A stretch of DNA of 34,292 nt, from the NCBI GenBank assembly GCA_028711005.1, contig JAQTTC010000004.1, positions 1 through 34,292 of the forward strand, read 5' to 3'. The notes below the pieces were generated by a model. That model searched no databases. It was given only the letters and a program-made list of their open reading frames with translations, and was not told the DNA's origin. A program made the position numbers and the translations under genes. Below are positions 8,667 to 17,819 of this stretch, in pieces; position 1 is the stretch's first letter; every line of letters begins with the position of its first letter. Source of the DNA: Minisyncoccota bacterium. Its GTDB lineage: Bacteria; Patescibacteriota; Minisyncoccia; UBA6257.

Positions 8667-10052
8667 ATGCCAGAAAATTTTAATCTCAATTCAGATTTTT
8701 CTAATCATAATTTAAAAGAGGATTCAAAACAAAATCCTCAAATTGATCCTAGTCAAAATCCTATATCGACACCAGGACTAAATTCAGAACCAGCTAATTT
8801 ACAAAACCCAGAACCAGCTTTTAGTTCAAACAATCAACAAAGTAAACCTTTTTCTGGCCAGCAGATTTATGAACCTGCTACTCAACAATCCTCTCCACAG
8901 CAAGGCTTTCAACCAATGCCAGAAACAAAACAATCTCCTGAATCAGTATCGGGGTCACTAGCTGATCAACCTTTTGGACAAGTTACTGAGCAAGAGCAAC
9001 CTTTTGGGCAGGCTACTGAAGAATCTTTTCAACAGTCTCCTGAGCAAAATATAGCACACTCCTTTGACCAGCAAGATTCAAAACAAGCGTCTATATCACA
9101 AGAAACAGAACAGAAATTTTCTCCTCCACCTTCCAATGTTTTTATTAGAACATCGGAGTCAGATTTAGAAAGAATCAAATCTGAGGGAGGAACTATTCCA
9201 GGGATAGAACCTAATTTTTCTGAACCTTCGATTTCTTCTGAATCAACAGGAAGTGATATAGAAGGATTTTCGGCAGCATCTGTCCCTTCTGACAAAAAAA
9301 ATAACCTTATTCCAATTTTAATTATTGGTATTCTAGTTATTGGAGGCGGTTTATTGGCTTATTTTTATTTGATACCTCTTCTGTTTAATAGAGAAGAACC
9401 ATTTGTGGTTACCACTACCACGACAACAATGTTAGCTCAAACAACAACTACTTTGGCTTCTTCGCCTTATCCTCAAATTAGCGGTCCGTTTCAAAAATCA
9501 ATTTTTAATGTAGAGGTAAGTGGAGATCAGATTGTTGAATCTATTAAATCGGCTGCACTTTCTGAATTAGCTTCTCCAAATACTTTTAAGGTTCTTATAC
9601 CTAAAATTCATAATGATCCTTTAACAAATGATGAAGTAGTTCTTTCCCTTATTCCTTCGCTTCCTGTAAGGCTTCATCCTTATCTTCTCGCTCGTGAATA
9701 CTTAGTCTATGCCTATTATGGAGAAGTTAATCCTTCTCTTGGTTTAGTAATTGATATTGGAGAAGAAAGCAAAGAAGAAGTAAAATCAATTTTCTTGTCT
9801 TGGGAGAAAAACTTAGGAATTTTAACTGACTTGCAAGAGCTCTTTTTAGTCGATGTTCCTTCTAAGTCATCAGAAGAATTTCAAGAAACTAATAATGCTG
9901 ATGTTGAAATCCGTTACTTTAATTATGCTGGAGAAGAAGCAGCCATTAGCTATGCTTTTTCTGATCAATATCTTATAATGAGTTCTTCTTTAGAGGCTGT
10001 TAATAGTGGAATTTCTCATTTACGTGGTGCTACTGAACCGATTAATCCTTAA
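8667..10052 (+). CDS. Hypothetical single-pass membrane protein with Q/S/P-rich N-terminus and Thr-rich juxtamembrane linker
   Basis: Long low-complexity N-terminus (QPFGQVTEQEQPFGQATEE), TM segment LIPILIIGILVIGGGLLAYFYLIPLLF, TTTTTT linker, then a globular domain. Confidence 0.8.
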   Translation: MPENFNLNSDFSNHNLKEDSKQNPQIDPSQNPISTPGLNSEPANLQNPEPAFSSNNQQSKPFSGQQIYEPATQQSSPQQGFQPMPETKQSPESVSGSLADQPFGQVTEQEQPFGQATEESFQQSPEQNIAHSFDQQDSKQASISQETEQKFSPPPSNVFIRTSESDLERIKSEGGTIPGIEPNFSEPSISSESTGSDIEGFSAASVPSDKKNNLIPILIIGILVIGGGLLAYFYLIPLLFNREEPFVVTTTTTTMLAQTTTTLASSPYPQISGPFQKSIFNVEVSGDQIVESIKSAALSELASPNTFKVLIPKIHNDPLTNDEVVLSLIPSLPVRLHPYLLAREYLVYAYYGEVNPSLGLVIDIGEESKEEVKSIFLSWEKNLGILTDLQELFLVDVPSKSSEEFQETNNADVEIRYFNYAGEEAAISYAFSDQYLIMSSSLEAVNSGISHLRGATEPINP

Positions 10053-10098
10053 ATATACAATTGCTTTTTAACTTAATTTAAGATAATATGTTGTTGCT

Positions 10099-11907
10099 AT
10101 GAATAAATTAGCTAAATCTTTTTTAGTTGTTTTGATTATTTTTTTAAGCCTTTCTCTAGTTTTTTCTGCACTAGACAATTCTTTGATTGATAAAAAAGAA
10201 GTAAGTCTATCAGAAGCATTACAGGTTTTAAAAGAACAAGACTTTCAAAAAATTGTTCTTCATCCTAATAGTTTTGAAATTTTCCTTTCTGAGGAAAGCA
10301 TTTTAGTAGCAGAAAGAGAGCCGAATGTTTCTTTTTCAGAAACTCTTTATAACTTTAATTTTTCTCCTGAAGAAATATCCGCTCTTAATATAGAAGTAAA
10401 AGGAGAGAGTGGAACAACAATTTTTCTTTCTGTAATTTTGCCAATTTTGCTTCCCGTTTTATTAATAGGTTTTATTTTGCTTTATTCTTTTCGTCGGGCA
10501 AATCAAGGTGCAATGCAAATATTCTCTTTTTCTCGCTCTAATATTAAATTATTCTCACCAACAAAAGATAGAATTACTTTTAAAAATGTCGCAGGGTTAA
10601 AAGAAGCAAAAGAAGAATTAAAAGAAATTGTAGAATTTTTAAAAACCCCTAAAAAGTTCCATGATTTAGGAGCAAAAATTCCAAGAGGAGTCTTGTTAAT
10701 GGGTCCTCCAGGTTCAGGTAAAACTTTATTAGCAAGAGCCGTGGCTGGAGAGGCTAAAGTACCTTTTTTCCATATCTCTGGGTCAGAGTTTGTAGAGATG
10801 TTTGTTGGTGTAGGGGCAAGTAGAGTAAGAGACACTTTTGCTACAGCTAAAAAATCAGCTCCTTCTATCTTGTTTATAGATGAAATTGATGCAATTGGTA
10901 GAGTTAGGGGTGCAGGAGTAGGAGGTGGTCATGATGAAAGAGAGCAAACTCTAAATCAGATTTTAGTAGAAATGGATGGATTTGATAGAGACACAAAAAC
11001 TATTGTGGTTGCAGCAACAAATAGACCTGATGTTTTAGATCCAGCGTTATTACGCCCAGGTCGTTTTGATAGACGAGTAGTTTTAGATCTTCCTAATATT
11101 GATGAAAGAGAGGCTATATTAAGAATTCATATACAAGACAAAACTTTAGCTCCTCTAACTAATTTAAGAGAAATAGCAGAAAGAACTCCAGGCTTTTCTG
11201 GTGCTGATTTAGCTAATTTAATTAATGAATCTGCTATTTTAGCGGCACGAAGAGATAAAAAAACTATTAGTCAGCAAGAATTGATAGATTCTATAGAAAA
11301 GGTTATTCTAGGACCAGAGAGAAAAAGTAGGATCTTGACTAAAGCAGAGAAAGAGATTACTGCTTATCATGAGGCTGGGCATGCTTTAATAACTGCCTTG
11401 CTTCCAGGGACTGCCTTAGTTAGAAAAATTTCCATTATTACACGTGGAAGAGCGGCTGGTTATACGATGAGAATGCCTGTTGAGGAAAAATATATGAAAA
11501 CACATTCAGAGTTTTTGGATGATTTATGTGCTATTTTAGGAGGATATGTAGCAGAGGAAATTAAGTTTAAAGATATTTCTACAGGTGCGGCTAATGATTT
11601 AAAAGAAGCAACTAATATAGCTAGAGGATTGGTAACTAAATATGGAATGAGTAAAAAAATTGGACCAATTTCTTTTGGTAAGTCAGAAGAGATGATTTTC
11701 TTAGGTCGCGAAATTTCTACAGAGAGAGATTATTCTGAAGAAACAGCAGCAAAAATAGACAATGAAGTAGCTAGTATTATTAGAAAATGTTACAATCGAA
11801 CAAAGAAATTATTACAGAAAAATAAAAACAAGTTAGAAAAAATTACACAGGAATTGATTAAAAAAGAAACTTTAGAAAAAGACGAATTTGAAAAACTTAT
11901 AAAATAG
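10099..11907 (+). CDS. ftsH: ATP-dependent zinc metalloprotease FtsH
   Basis: Walker A GPPGSGKT, Walker [35 protein letters not shown], zinc site AYHEAGHAL. Confidence 0.98.
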   Translation: MNKLAKSFLVVLIIFLSLSLVFSALDNSLIDKKEVSLSEALQVLKEQDFQKIVLHPNSFEIFLSEESILVAEREPNVSFSETLYNFNFSPEEISALNIEVKGESGTTIFLSVILPILLPVLLIGFILLYSFRRANQGAMQIFSFSRSNIKLFSPTKDRITFKNVAGLKEAKEELKEIVEFLKTPKKFHDLGAKIPRGVLLMGPPGSGKTLLARAVAGEAKVPFFHISGSEFVEMFVGVGASRVRDTFATAKKSAPSILFIDEIDAIGRVRGAGVGGGHDEREQTLNQILVEMDGFDRDTKTIVVAATNRPDVLDPALLRPGRFDRRVVLDLPNIDEREAILRIHIQDKTLAPLTNLREIAERTPGFSGADLANLINESAILAARRDKKTISQQELIDSIEKVILGPERKSRILTKAEKEITAYHEAGHALITALLPGTALVRKISIITRGRAAGYTMRMPVEEKYMKTHSEFLDDLCAILGGYVAEEIKFKDISTGAANDLKEATNIARGLVTKYGMSKKIGPISFGKSEEMIFLGREISTERDYSEETAAKIDNEVASIIRKCYNRTKKLLQKNKNKLEKITQELIKKETLEKDEFEKLIK

Positions 11908-11917
11908 TAATATATAT

Positions 11918-11946
11918 TTGTTCTTTTAAAACATTAACGCTATAAT
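11918..11946 (+). promoter_or_regulatory. Putative promoter upstream of the LAGLIDADG-like ORF
   Basis: TTGTTC-N17-TATAAT. Confidence 0.5.
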
Positions 11947-11992
11947 GAACTAGGAAATAATCATTTAGTAGGTATAATTTAAAGGTTTAATT

Positions 11993-12667
11993 ATGGCACG
12001 TTTTAGAGATCGTCAAAAAGCGATAATTTTGAGAAAACGAGGGATGAGCTATAGCCAAATCAAAAAAGTTTTAAAAGTAGAAAAAAGTACTTTGAGCACT
12101 TGGCTTAAAGATTACCCTCTTTCAGAGACTAGGATAAGGCAATTAAGGGATTGGAGCGAGCAAAGAATCGAAAAATGTCGTGAAACAAAAAGAAAAAAGA
12201 AGGAAAAAAGATTAGAGGATTTTTATCAAGAACAAAAGAGAATTATTACTCCCTTAAATAAACGTGAATTATATCTTGCGGGTTTATTTCTTTATTGGGG
12301 AGAAGGAGCAAAGAGCAGGATGGTAGAATTATCTATTTCCAATACAGATCCCTCGATCATCCAATTTTTTCTTTTTTGGCTTACGAAATCTTTATTAGTT
12401 CCAAGACGGAAAATTAAAGTTGCACTGCATTTATATAAAGATATGGATGTTGATGAAGAGATACATTTTTGGTCAAACATTTTAAAAATTTCTCCAAAAC
12501 AATTTTATAAACCCTATATAAAAGAAAGTACATTGAAATCTGTAAATCATAAAGGAGGATTTGGTCATGGTACTTGCAATATAAGGGTTTCAGGGGCAAG
12601 GCTTACAGAAAAGATATTAATGTCTTTAAAGGTAATTAGTGATACATTTAATAGAACGCGCACGTAG
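11993..12667 (+). CDS. HTH plus LAGLIDADG-like (homing-endonuclease-type) protein
   Basis: N-terminal HTH (RQKAIILRKRGMSYSQIKKVLKVEKSTLSTWLK); YLAGLFLYWGEGAK resembles LAGLIDADG, followed by ELSISNTDPSIIQFFLFWL. Confidence 0.65.
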   Translation: MARFRDRQKAIILRKRGMSYSQIKKVLKVEKSTLSTWLKDYPLSETRIRQLRDWSEQRIEKCRETKRKKKEKRLEDFYQEQKRIITPLNKRELYLAGLFLYWGEGAKSRMVELSISNTDPSIIQFFLFWLTKSLLVPRRKIKVALHLYKDMDVDEEIHFWSNILKISPKQFYKPYIKESTLKSVNHKGGFGHGTCNIRVSGARLTEKILMSLKVISDTFNRTRT

Positions 12668-12730
12668 CTCAGTGGTAGAGCAGGGTCCTTATAAGGCCAA
12701 GGTTCGCAGGTTCAATCCCTGCCGTGCGCA
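12658..12730 (+). tRNA. tRNA-Ile(TAT)
   Basis: Acceptor GCGCACG/CGTGCGC, D-arm GCTC-AGTGGTA-GAGC, loop CTTATAA (stem GGGTC/GGCCA with a 27-43 mismatch), T-arm GCAGG-TTCAATC-CCTGC. Confidence 0.9.
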
Positions 12731-12735
12731 CTATC

Positions 12736-12809
12736 GGGCACTTTATATAGTAATTGGTATCTTACTTTGGTATAGTTAAAGATTGTAAGCTCAAGTTTTA
12801 TAGTGCCAC
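12736..12809 (+). other. tRNA-like element (degenerate or noncanonical tRNA)
   Basis: GGCACT (12737-12742) pairs AGTGCC (12802-12807). Anticodon-arm-like CTTTG-GTATAGT-TAAAG. T-arm-like GTAAG-CTCAAGT-TTTAT directly abuts the acceptor 3' strand. D-arm weak. 3' flank A-CTA like neighbouring tRNAs. Confidence 0.55.
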
Positions 12810-12812
12810 TAA

Positions 12813-12886
12813 GGGCGGTTAGCTCAGTTGGTTAGAGCGCGTACTTGACGTGTATGAGGTCAGGGGTTCGAGTCCTCTACCGCCCA
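12813..12886 (+). tRNA. tRNA-Val(GAC)
   Basis: Acceptor GGGCGGT/ACCGCCC, anticodon arm CGTAC-TTGACGT-GTATG, T-arm AGGGG-TTCGAGT-CCTCT. Confidence 0.94.
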
Positions 12887-12958
12887 CCTTAGTTGATTTT
12901 TATAAAATGATTTATACTGCTATACTTAATACAAATTTAAGGAAGTTTTTATTTTACA

Positions 12959-13918
12959 ATGGAAAATATTCATGTTGAGCAAGTTTTTAAGCCTTTACGT
13001 CTAGATAAATATTTGAGTAGAAAGATTAAAGATATTTCTCGAGAAAAAATTAATTTTTTAATAAAAGAAGGAAAGGTAAAGATTAAAGGTAAACAAAAAT
13101 TAAAACCAAGCATTTTATTAAAAGGAGGTGAAGAAATTAGTTTAGATATTTCTGGCTTAAAAGAAAATGAAGATTCATTTATTTTAGAGCCTCAATCAAT
13201 TTTTCCTGAGCCAGAAATTTTATATGAAGATAAAAATTTTATAGTCCTTGATAAACCATCGGGAATAATTGTTCATCCATCCTTAACTAATTTTAAAAAC
13301 CCTTCAATTATTAGTTGGCTTATTGGAAAATATCCTTTTCTTTCTCAAGTAGGCGAGGATAAATTACGCCCAGGAATAGTTCATCGCCTGGATAAAGATA
13401 CATCAGGAGTGTTAATTGTGGCTAAGAATAATTTTTCATTTAATTATTTTAAAAATCTTTTTAAAACAAGAAAAATTAAGAAGAAATATATTGCCTTAGT
13501 AAAAGGTGAGTTAAAAAATGAAAAAGGAGAAATAAATTTACCTTTAGCACGTTCTAAAAAATCACCAACTAAAAGAAAAGTAGTTACAAGTCGTTTTCAA
13601 CTAGATAAAGCAAAAACCGCTATAACAAAATATAGTGTGATCAAAAGGTATAAAAGCTTTACTCTTTTAGAGGTTTTTCTTGAGACTGGGCGTACTCATC
13701 AAATTAGGGTTCATTTAGCAAGTATTGGTTTTCCTGTGGCAGGTGATAAAATCTATGGGAAATCTAGAAAAAAAGAATATTTAAGCTTGTCTCGTCAGTT
13801 TCTTCATGCCCAAGAAATATCTTTTATCTCTCCAGCCGGAAAATTTCTTGAAATAAAATCTTCTTTACCTCAAGAACTTGTAAAAGTTTTGAGAAATTTA
13901 ACCCCTCAAATTAATTAA
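12959..13918 (+). CDS. RluA-family pseudouridine synthase with S4 domain
   Basis: S4-like N-terminus; GIVHRLDKDTSGVLIVAKN catalytic motif; GRTHQIRVHLASIGFPVAGDKIYG. Confidence 0.95.
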   Translation: MENIHVEQVFKPLRLDKYLSRKIKDISREKINFLIKEGKVKIKGKQKLKPSILLKGGEEISLDISGLKENEDSFILEPQSIFPEPEILYEDKNFIVLDKPSGIIVHPSLTNFKNPSIISWLIGKYPFLSQVGEDKLRPGIVHRLDKDTSGVLIVAKNNFSFNYFKNLFKTRKIKKKYIALVKGELKNEKGEINLPLARSKKSPTKRKVVTSRFQLDKAKTAITKYSVIKRYKSFTLLEVFLETGRTHQIRVHLASIGFPVAGDKIYGKSRKKEYLSLSRQFLHAQEISFISPAGKFLEIKSSLPQELVKVLRNLTPQIN

Positions 13919-13945
13919 AGTATTTAATAAAATATATTTTTAAAG

Positions 13946-13975
13946 TTGACTGAAAATCTCTTTTTATGTTAGACT
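13946..13975 (+). promoter_or_regulatory. Putative promoter for rplS
   Basis: TTGACT-N18-TAGACT with TG upstream of the -10. Confidence 0.55.
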
Positions 13976-14002
13976 AAGAAACAATTTAATTATTAAATAA
14001 TT

Positions 14003-14359
14003 ATGTCTGAATTAAAGATGGAAACAATTAAACCAGGGATGTTTGTGCGGATTTTTCAAAAAATACCGAGTTTTATTAAATCTAAAGAAGCTGGGAAAAA
14101 AGAAGGTGATAAAGAAAAAACCCAGAAGATAGAAGGGTTAGTTATTGCTCGAAAGCATGGAAGAGAGATAGGAGCAACAATTACCGTTAGAAGAGTAGTT
14201 GATGGGATTGGAGTTGAATGGGTTCTTCCAGTTTTTTCTCCAGAAATTAAAAAAGTAGAATTAATAAATGCTGCTCGAGTGAAGAGAGCAAAATTAGGTT
14301 TTCTTAGGGATAAATCCCAGAAACAAATTCGCGCCAAACTTAAAAAATCGGCAAAGTAA
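14003..14359 (+). CDS. rplS: 50S ribosomal protein L19
   Basis: IEGLVIARKHGREIGATITVRRVVDGIGVEWVLPVFSPEIKKVELINAARVKRAKLGFLRDKS matches the L19 pattern. Confidence 0.93.
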   Translation: MSELKMETIKPGMFVRIFQKIPSFIKSKEAGKKEGDKEKTQKIEGLVIARKHGREIGATITVRRVVDGIGVEWVLPVFSPEIKKVELINAARVKRAKLGFLRDKSQKQIRAKLKKSAK

Positions 14360-14367
14360 ACTTTTAG

Positions 14368-14450
14368 GCGCGGGTGGTGAAATGGTATACACGCATCCTT
14401 GAGGTGGATGTGTCCGCAAGGACGTGGAGGTTCGACTCCTCTCCCGCGCA
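14368..14450 (+). tRNA. tRNA-Leu(GAG)
   Basis: Acceptor GCGCGGG/CCCGCGC, anticodon arm CATCC-TTGAGGT-GGATG, long variable arm, T-arm GGAGG-TTCGACT-CCTCT. Confidence 0.94.
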
Positions 14451-14459
14451 CTAAAATTA

Positions 14460-15473
14460 ATGTTTTATTCAGAATCTAATAAAATTATTCAAGTTGTTAA
14501 GTCAGCTACTCCTTCAGTGGTAGCTGTTTTAGTATCAAAAGAATTAGCAAAGCTTAAAAAAGAGATGGGGCCAGATTTAAGCAAAGATTTAATCGATGAT
14601 GGTAAAGGAATGGTTAGAATAGGAGGCTGCTCAGGTTTTTTTGTTTCAGCTGATGGTTATGTTTTAACAAACCGTCACATAGTAGAAGATGAAGAAGCGT
14701 CTTATACTGTGATTTGGCAAAATAAAACTTATAACTGTAAGATATTAGTAAGAGATAAAATAACGGATATTGCTATTTTAAAAATTGATTCTTTAGATCA
14801 CTCTAATTTTCCTTATTTAAAATTAGCTGATTCTTCTAAGCTGCAATTAGGCCAAACTGTTATTGCAATTGGTAATGCTTTAGGAGAATTTCAGAATACT
14901 GTTTCACGTGGTATTATTTCAGGTTTGTCCCGAGATATTAAAACAGAAATAGAGGAAGATACTCGAGAGTTTTTTGGTTTAATTCAAACAGATGCTGCTA
15001 TTAATCCTGGTAATTCTGGTGGTCCTTTGATAGATCTTAGGGGAAGAGCTATTGGTATTTGTACTGCTGTAATTTTAGGTGTCGAAAATATTGGTTTTGC
15101 AATTCCTGTAAACCAAGCAAAAAATATTTTAGAAGATATAAAAAAATACGGTAAAGTATGCCGGCCTAATTTAGGGGTAAGGTATTTTTTGATAGATCAA
15201 GAGATACAGGATTTACGAAGCCTTCCTTTTAATTATGGCGCCTATATTGTTCATGAAACAATTCCTGGCCACGGAGGGATTATTTCAGATGGGATAGCTG
15301 AGAAAGTGGGACTAAAAGAAGGTGACATTATTCTAGAAATAAATAAAGAAAAAATAACAAAAAACTTTAATTTGGCTCAAGCTTTAGCTCTCTACAAAAT
15401 TGGCGATATAATTAAAGTTGTTTATTGGCACAAAGGAGAAAAAAAAGAAATAGAAATTGAATTAAAATGTTAA
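14460..15473 (+). CDS. HtrA/DegP-like S1C serine protease with PDZ domain (start corrected from 14424)
   Basis: LTNRHIV (His), TDIAILK (Asp), INPGNSGGPL (Ser); C-terminal PDZ (AEKVGLKEGDIILEINKEKI). ORF-track start lies inside tRNA-Leu; ATG at 14460 used. Confidence 0.93.
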   Translation: MFYSESNKIIQVVKSATPSVVAVLVSKELAKLKKEMGPDLSKDLIDDGKGMVRIGGCSGFFVSADGYVLTNRHIVEDEEASYTVIWQNKTYNCKILVRDKITDIAILKIDSLDHSNFPYLKLADSSKLQLGQTVIAIGNALGEFQNTVSRGIISGLSRDIKTEIEEDTREFFGLIQTDAAINPGNSGGPLIDLRGRAIGICTAVILGVENIGFAIPVNQAKNILEDIKKYGKVCRPNLGVRYFLIDQEIQDLRSLPFNYGAYIVHETIPGHGGIISDGIAEKVGLKEGDIILEINKEKITKNFNLAQALALYKIGDIIKVVYWHKGEKKEIEIELKC

Positions 15474-15477
15474 ATCA

Positions 15478-17634
15478 TTAACGATGAATGGTTTCAGAAA
15501 ATTCTTTAAAAGTGGCTAATAATAAAGGCCATTTTTTTAATGAGGCATCTTCTTCAATAATCTCTATTGCTTCTTGATGAATTTTTTCAATGAATTTTTT
15601 ATCAAGAAGAGAGCTCATAATTAAGTCAGGGATGCCTGATTGTTTTGTTCCTAAAAATTCACCCGGGCCTCTTAAAGAGAGATCCATTTCAGCTAAACGA
15701 AATCCGTCGTCACATTTTACTAAGGTTTTTAAGCGCTTAGTGACCAATTGACTTTTTGATTCAGTGAAAAGGAAACAATAAGATTGATGGTAGGATCTTC
15801 CTATTCTTCCTCTAAATTGATGTAGTTGAGCAAGTCCAAAATGTTCAGCACCTTCAATAATCATTAAAGAAGCGTTAGGAATATCAATTCCTACTTCTAT
15901 AACAGAAGTAGAAACTAATATTTTTATTTTATTTTCAAGAAATTTTTTCATTATTATTTCTTTCTCTTTTGGCTTCATTTTTCCATGAAGCATTGCAATT
16001 TCTAGATTAGGAAAAACCTCTTCATTTAATTTTTTATATTCTTTCTTTACTGCTTTTTCTTCATAATTTAATTTTCTTGACAGATCAAAAAGATTTTCTG
16101 CCTTTATTTTAGGGTCTTCTGTTTCTTCGATTCTAGGGCAAACAATAAAAGCTTGACGACCTTTTTTGATTTCTTCAAGAATAAATGCATAAACTTTTTC
16201 TCTATCTTTTGGGGTAATAATTTTGGTAATTATTTTTTTTCTTCCAGTAGGAAGTTTATCTAAAACAGAAAGATCCATGTCACCATAAAAAGTTAAAGCT
16301 AAAGTGCGAGGAATGGGTGTGGCTGTTAAAGATAAAAGATGAGGAATTTCATTTTTATTAGCGTTTTTAGAAATAAGTTTTTTTCTTTGCTCAACTCCAA
16401 AACGATGTTGCTCATCTACGATTATTAAGCCTAATCGATTAAAACGAATATTTTTTTGTATAAGAGCATGTGTGCCAATAGTAATAATTGGAGTACTAGG
16501 ACTAGATGACATGATTATTTTATTTAAGACTTGCTTAGAAATATCTCCTTCTAAAGAATCATCATAAATTTTTGTCTTTGAAGAAGTCAAAAGAGCAATA
16601 TTCACTTTAAAAAGACTAAGAAATTCTTTGAATTTATTATAATGTTGTTGAGCTAAAATTTCTGTAGGGGCCATTAAGGCTACTTGATATTTTGATTTTA
16701 CAGTTAATAAAGCAGCGCTCATGGCGACAATCGTTTTACCTGACCCTACTTCTCCTTCTAGAAGACGGTTCATGGGGCTTTGGCGGAAATTTTTTGCTAT
16801 TTCCCAAATAGCTTGTTTTTGGCACTGAGTTAAAGGAAAAGGTAGGGAATTAACAAATTCTTTAAGCAAAGGAATATCAATATTAATAATAGGAGCTTTT
16901 AAAAGAGAATTTCTTTTTTTATTTTTTAGAAGATAAATTTGAGAAAGTAAAAGTGATTCAAATATGAATCTTTCTTTTGCTTTTTTAGCTAAAAGCAGAG
17001 AAGAAGGAAAATGAATTTGGTGCAATGAGCGAGATAAATTCATTAGTTTATACTTCTTGAGGAGAGAATCAGGTAGAGTTTCCTTTATATTAAGCACTGA
17101 TTTTAAAAGAGGTTTAATAAAATAACGTAAGGCTCGAGAGGTTAGTCCTTGGGTTTCTGAATAAATAGGAATTAATCGGCCAGTATGGACTGTTTCTTGA
17201 GGTAGGTTTTCTTTTATTTTTTGGTGAGAAAGAATTTCATAAGAAGGGCTAGAGAATATTAATTTTTTTCCTTTTGATTTTATTTTTCCAGAGAGAGAAA
17301 CAGTAGTTCCTACTGGGATATTTTTGCTCAAATATAGCTGGTTGAACCAAATAGCTGTAATTTCTCCAGTTTGGTCTTCGACGAGAGCTTCGATTATAAA
17401 CATTTTTTTTCTGAAGCTTCTTCGGATGCTTATTTTTTTTATTATGCCTATAATTGAAGCTATTTCTTCGGGCTGAAGTTCATTAATTTTTTTAACTTGA
17501 GAGAAGTCTTCATAACGAAAAGGAAAATACCAAAGCAAATCTTTAATAGTTTTGATTCCTAATTTTTCCAAGTATTTTAAATAACGCGGTCCAATGCCGC
17601 GCAGTTTTGATACAGAATCAGACAATTTATACAT
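15478..17634 (-). CDS. recG: ATP-dependent DNA helicase RecG
   Basis: LRGIGPRYLKYLEKLGIKTIKDLLWYFPFRYED, LEGEVGSGKTIVA, DEQHRFGV, QFRGRIGR. Confidence 0.97.
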   Translation of the reverse strand: MYKLSDSVSKLRGIGPRYLKYLEKLGIKTIKDLLWYFPFRYEDFSQVKKINELQPEEIASIIGIIKKISIRRSFRKKMFIIEALVEDQTGEITAIWFNQLYLSKNIPVGTTVSLSGKIKSKGKKLIFSSPSYEILSHQKIKENLPQETVHTGRLIPIYSETQGLTSRALRYFIKPLLKSVLNIKETLPDSLLKKYKLMNLSRSLHQIHFPSSLLLAKKAKERFIFESLLLSQIYLLKNKKRNSLLKAPIINIDIPLLKEFVNSLPFPLTQCQKQAIWEIAKNFRQSPMNRLLEGEVGSGKTIVAMSAALLTVKSKYQVALMAPTEILAQQHYNKFKEFLSLFKVNIALLTSSKTKIYDDSLEGDISKQVLNKIIMSSSPSTPIITIGTHALIQKNIRFNRLGLIIVDEQHRFGVEQRKKLISKNANKNEIPHLLSLTATPIPRTLALTFYGDMDLSVLDKLPTGRKKIITKIITPKDREKVYAFILEEIKKGRQAFIVCPRIEETEDPKIKAENLFDLSRKLNYEEKAVKKEYKKLNEEVFPNLEIAMLHGKMKPKEKEIIMKKFLENKIKILVSTSVIEVGIDIPNASLMIIEGAEHFGLAQLHQFRGRIGRSYHQSYCFLFTESKSQLVTKRLKTLVKCDDGFRLAEMDLSLRGPGEFLGTKQSGIPDLIMSSLLDKKFIEKIHQEAIEIIEEDASLKKWPLLLATFKEFSETIHR

Positions 17635-17662
17635 AAAAATTGATATAAAACAGATTTTTTAG

Positions 17663-17734
17663 TGCCCCTGGGAAGAATCGAACTTCCATCACAGGATCCG
17701 CAATCCTGCATTCTATCCGTTAAACTACAGGGGC
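17663..17734 (-). tRNA. tRNA-Arg(GCG)
   Basis: Minus strand acceptor GCCCCTG/CAGGGGC, anticodon arm CAGGA-TTGCGGA-TCCTG, T-arm GGAAG-TTCGATT-CTTCC, D-loop AACGGATA with A20. Confidence 0.94.
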
Positions 17735-17761
17735 TTTAAAGAATTATAGCTAAATTTTGTC

Positions 17762-17791
17762 TTGAACGCAAAGCCCTCTATCCTGTATACT
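17762..17791 (+). promoter_or_regulatory. Putative promoter for recO
   Basis: TTGAAC-N18-TATACT. Confidence 0.5.
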
Positions 17792-17819
17792 AGAACAGAA
17801 GACTAAAAATTTATATATT

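Noticed and set aside
14056-14451. 131-aa minus-strand ORF (MRGRGVEPPRPCGHIH...)
   Set aside because: Antisense to tRNA-Leu(GAG) and rplS.
14424-14459. N-terminal extension of the HtrA-like ORF (MEVRLLSRALKL)
   Set aside because: Lies in the 3' part of tRNA-Leu(GAG); ATG at 14460 is preferred.
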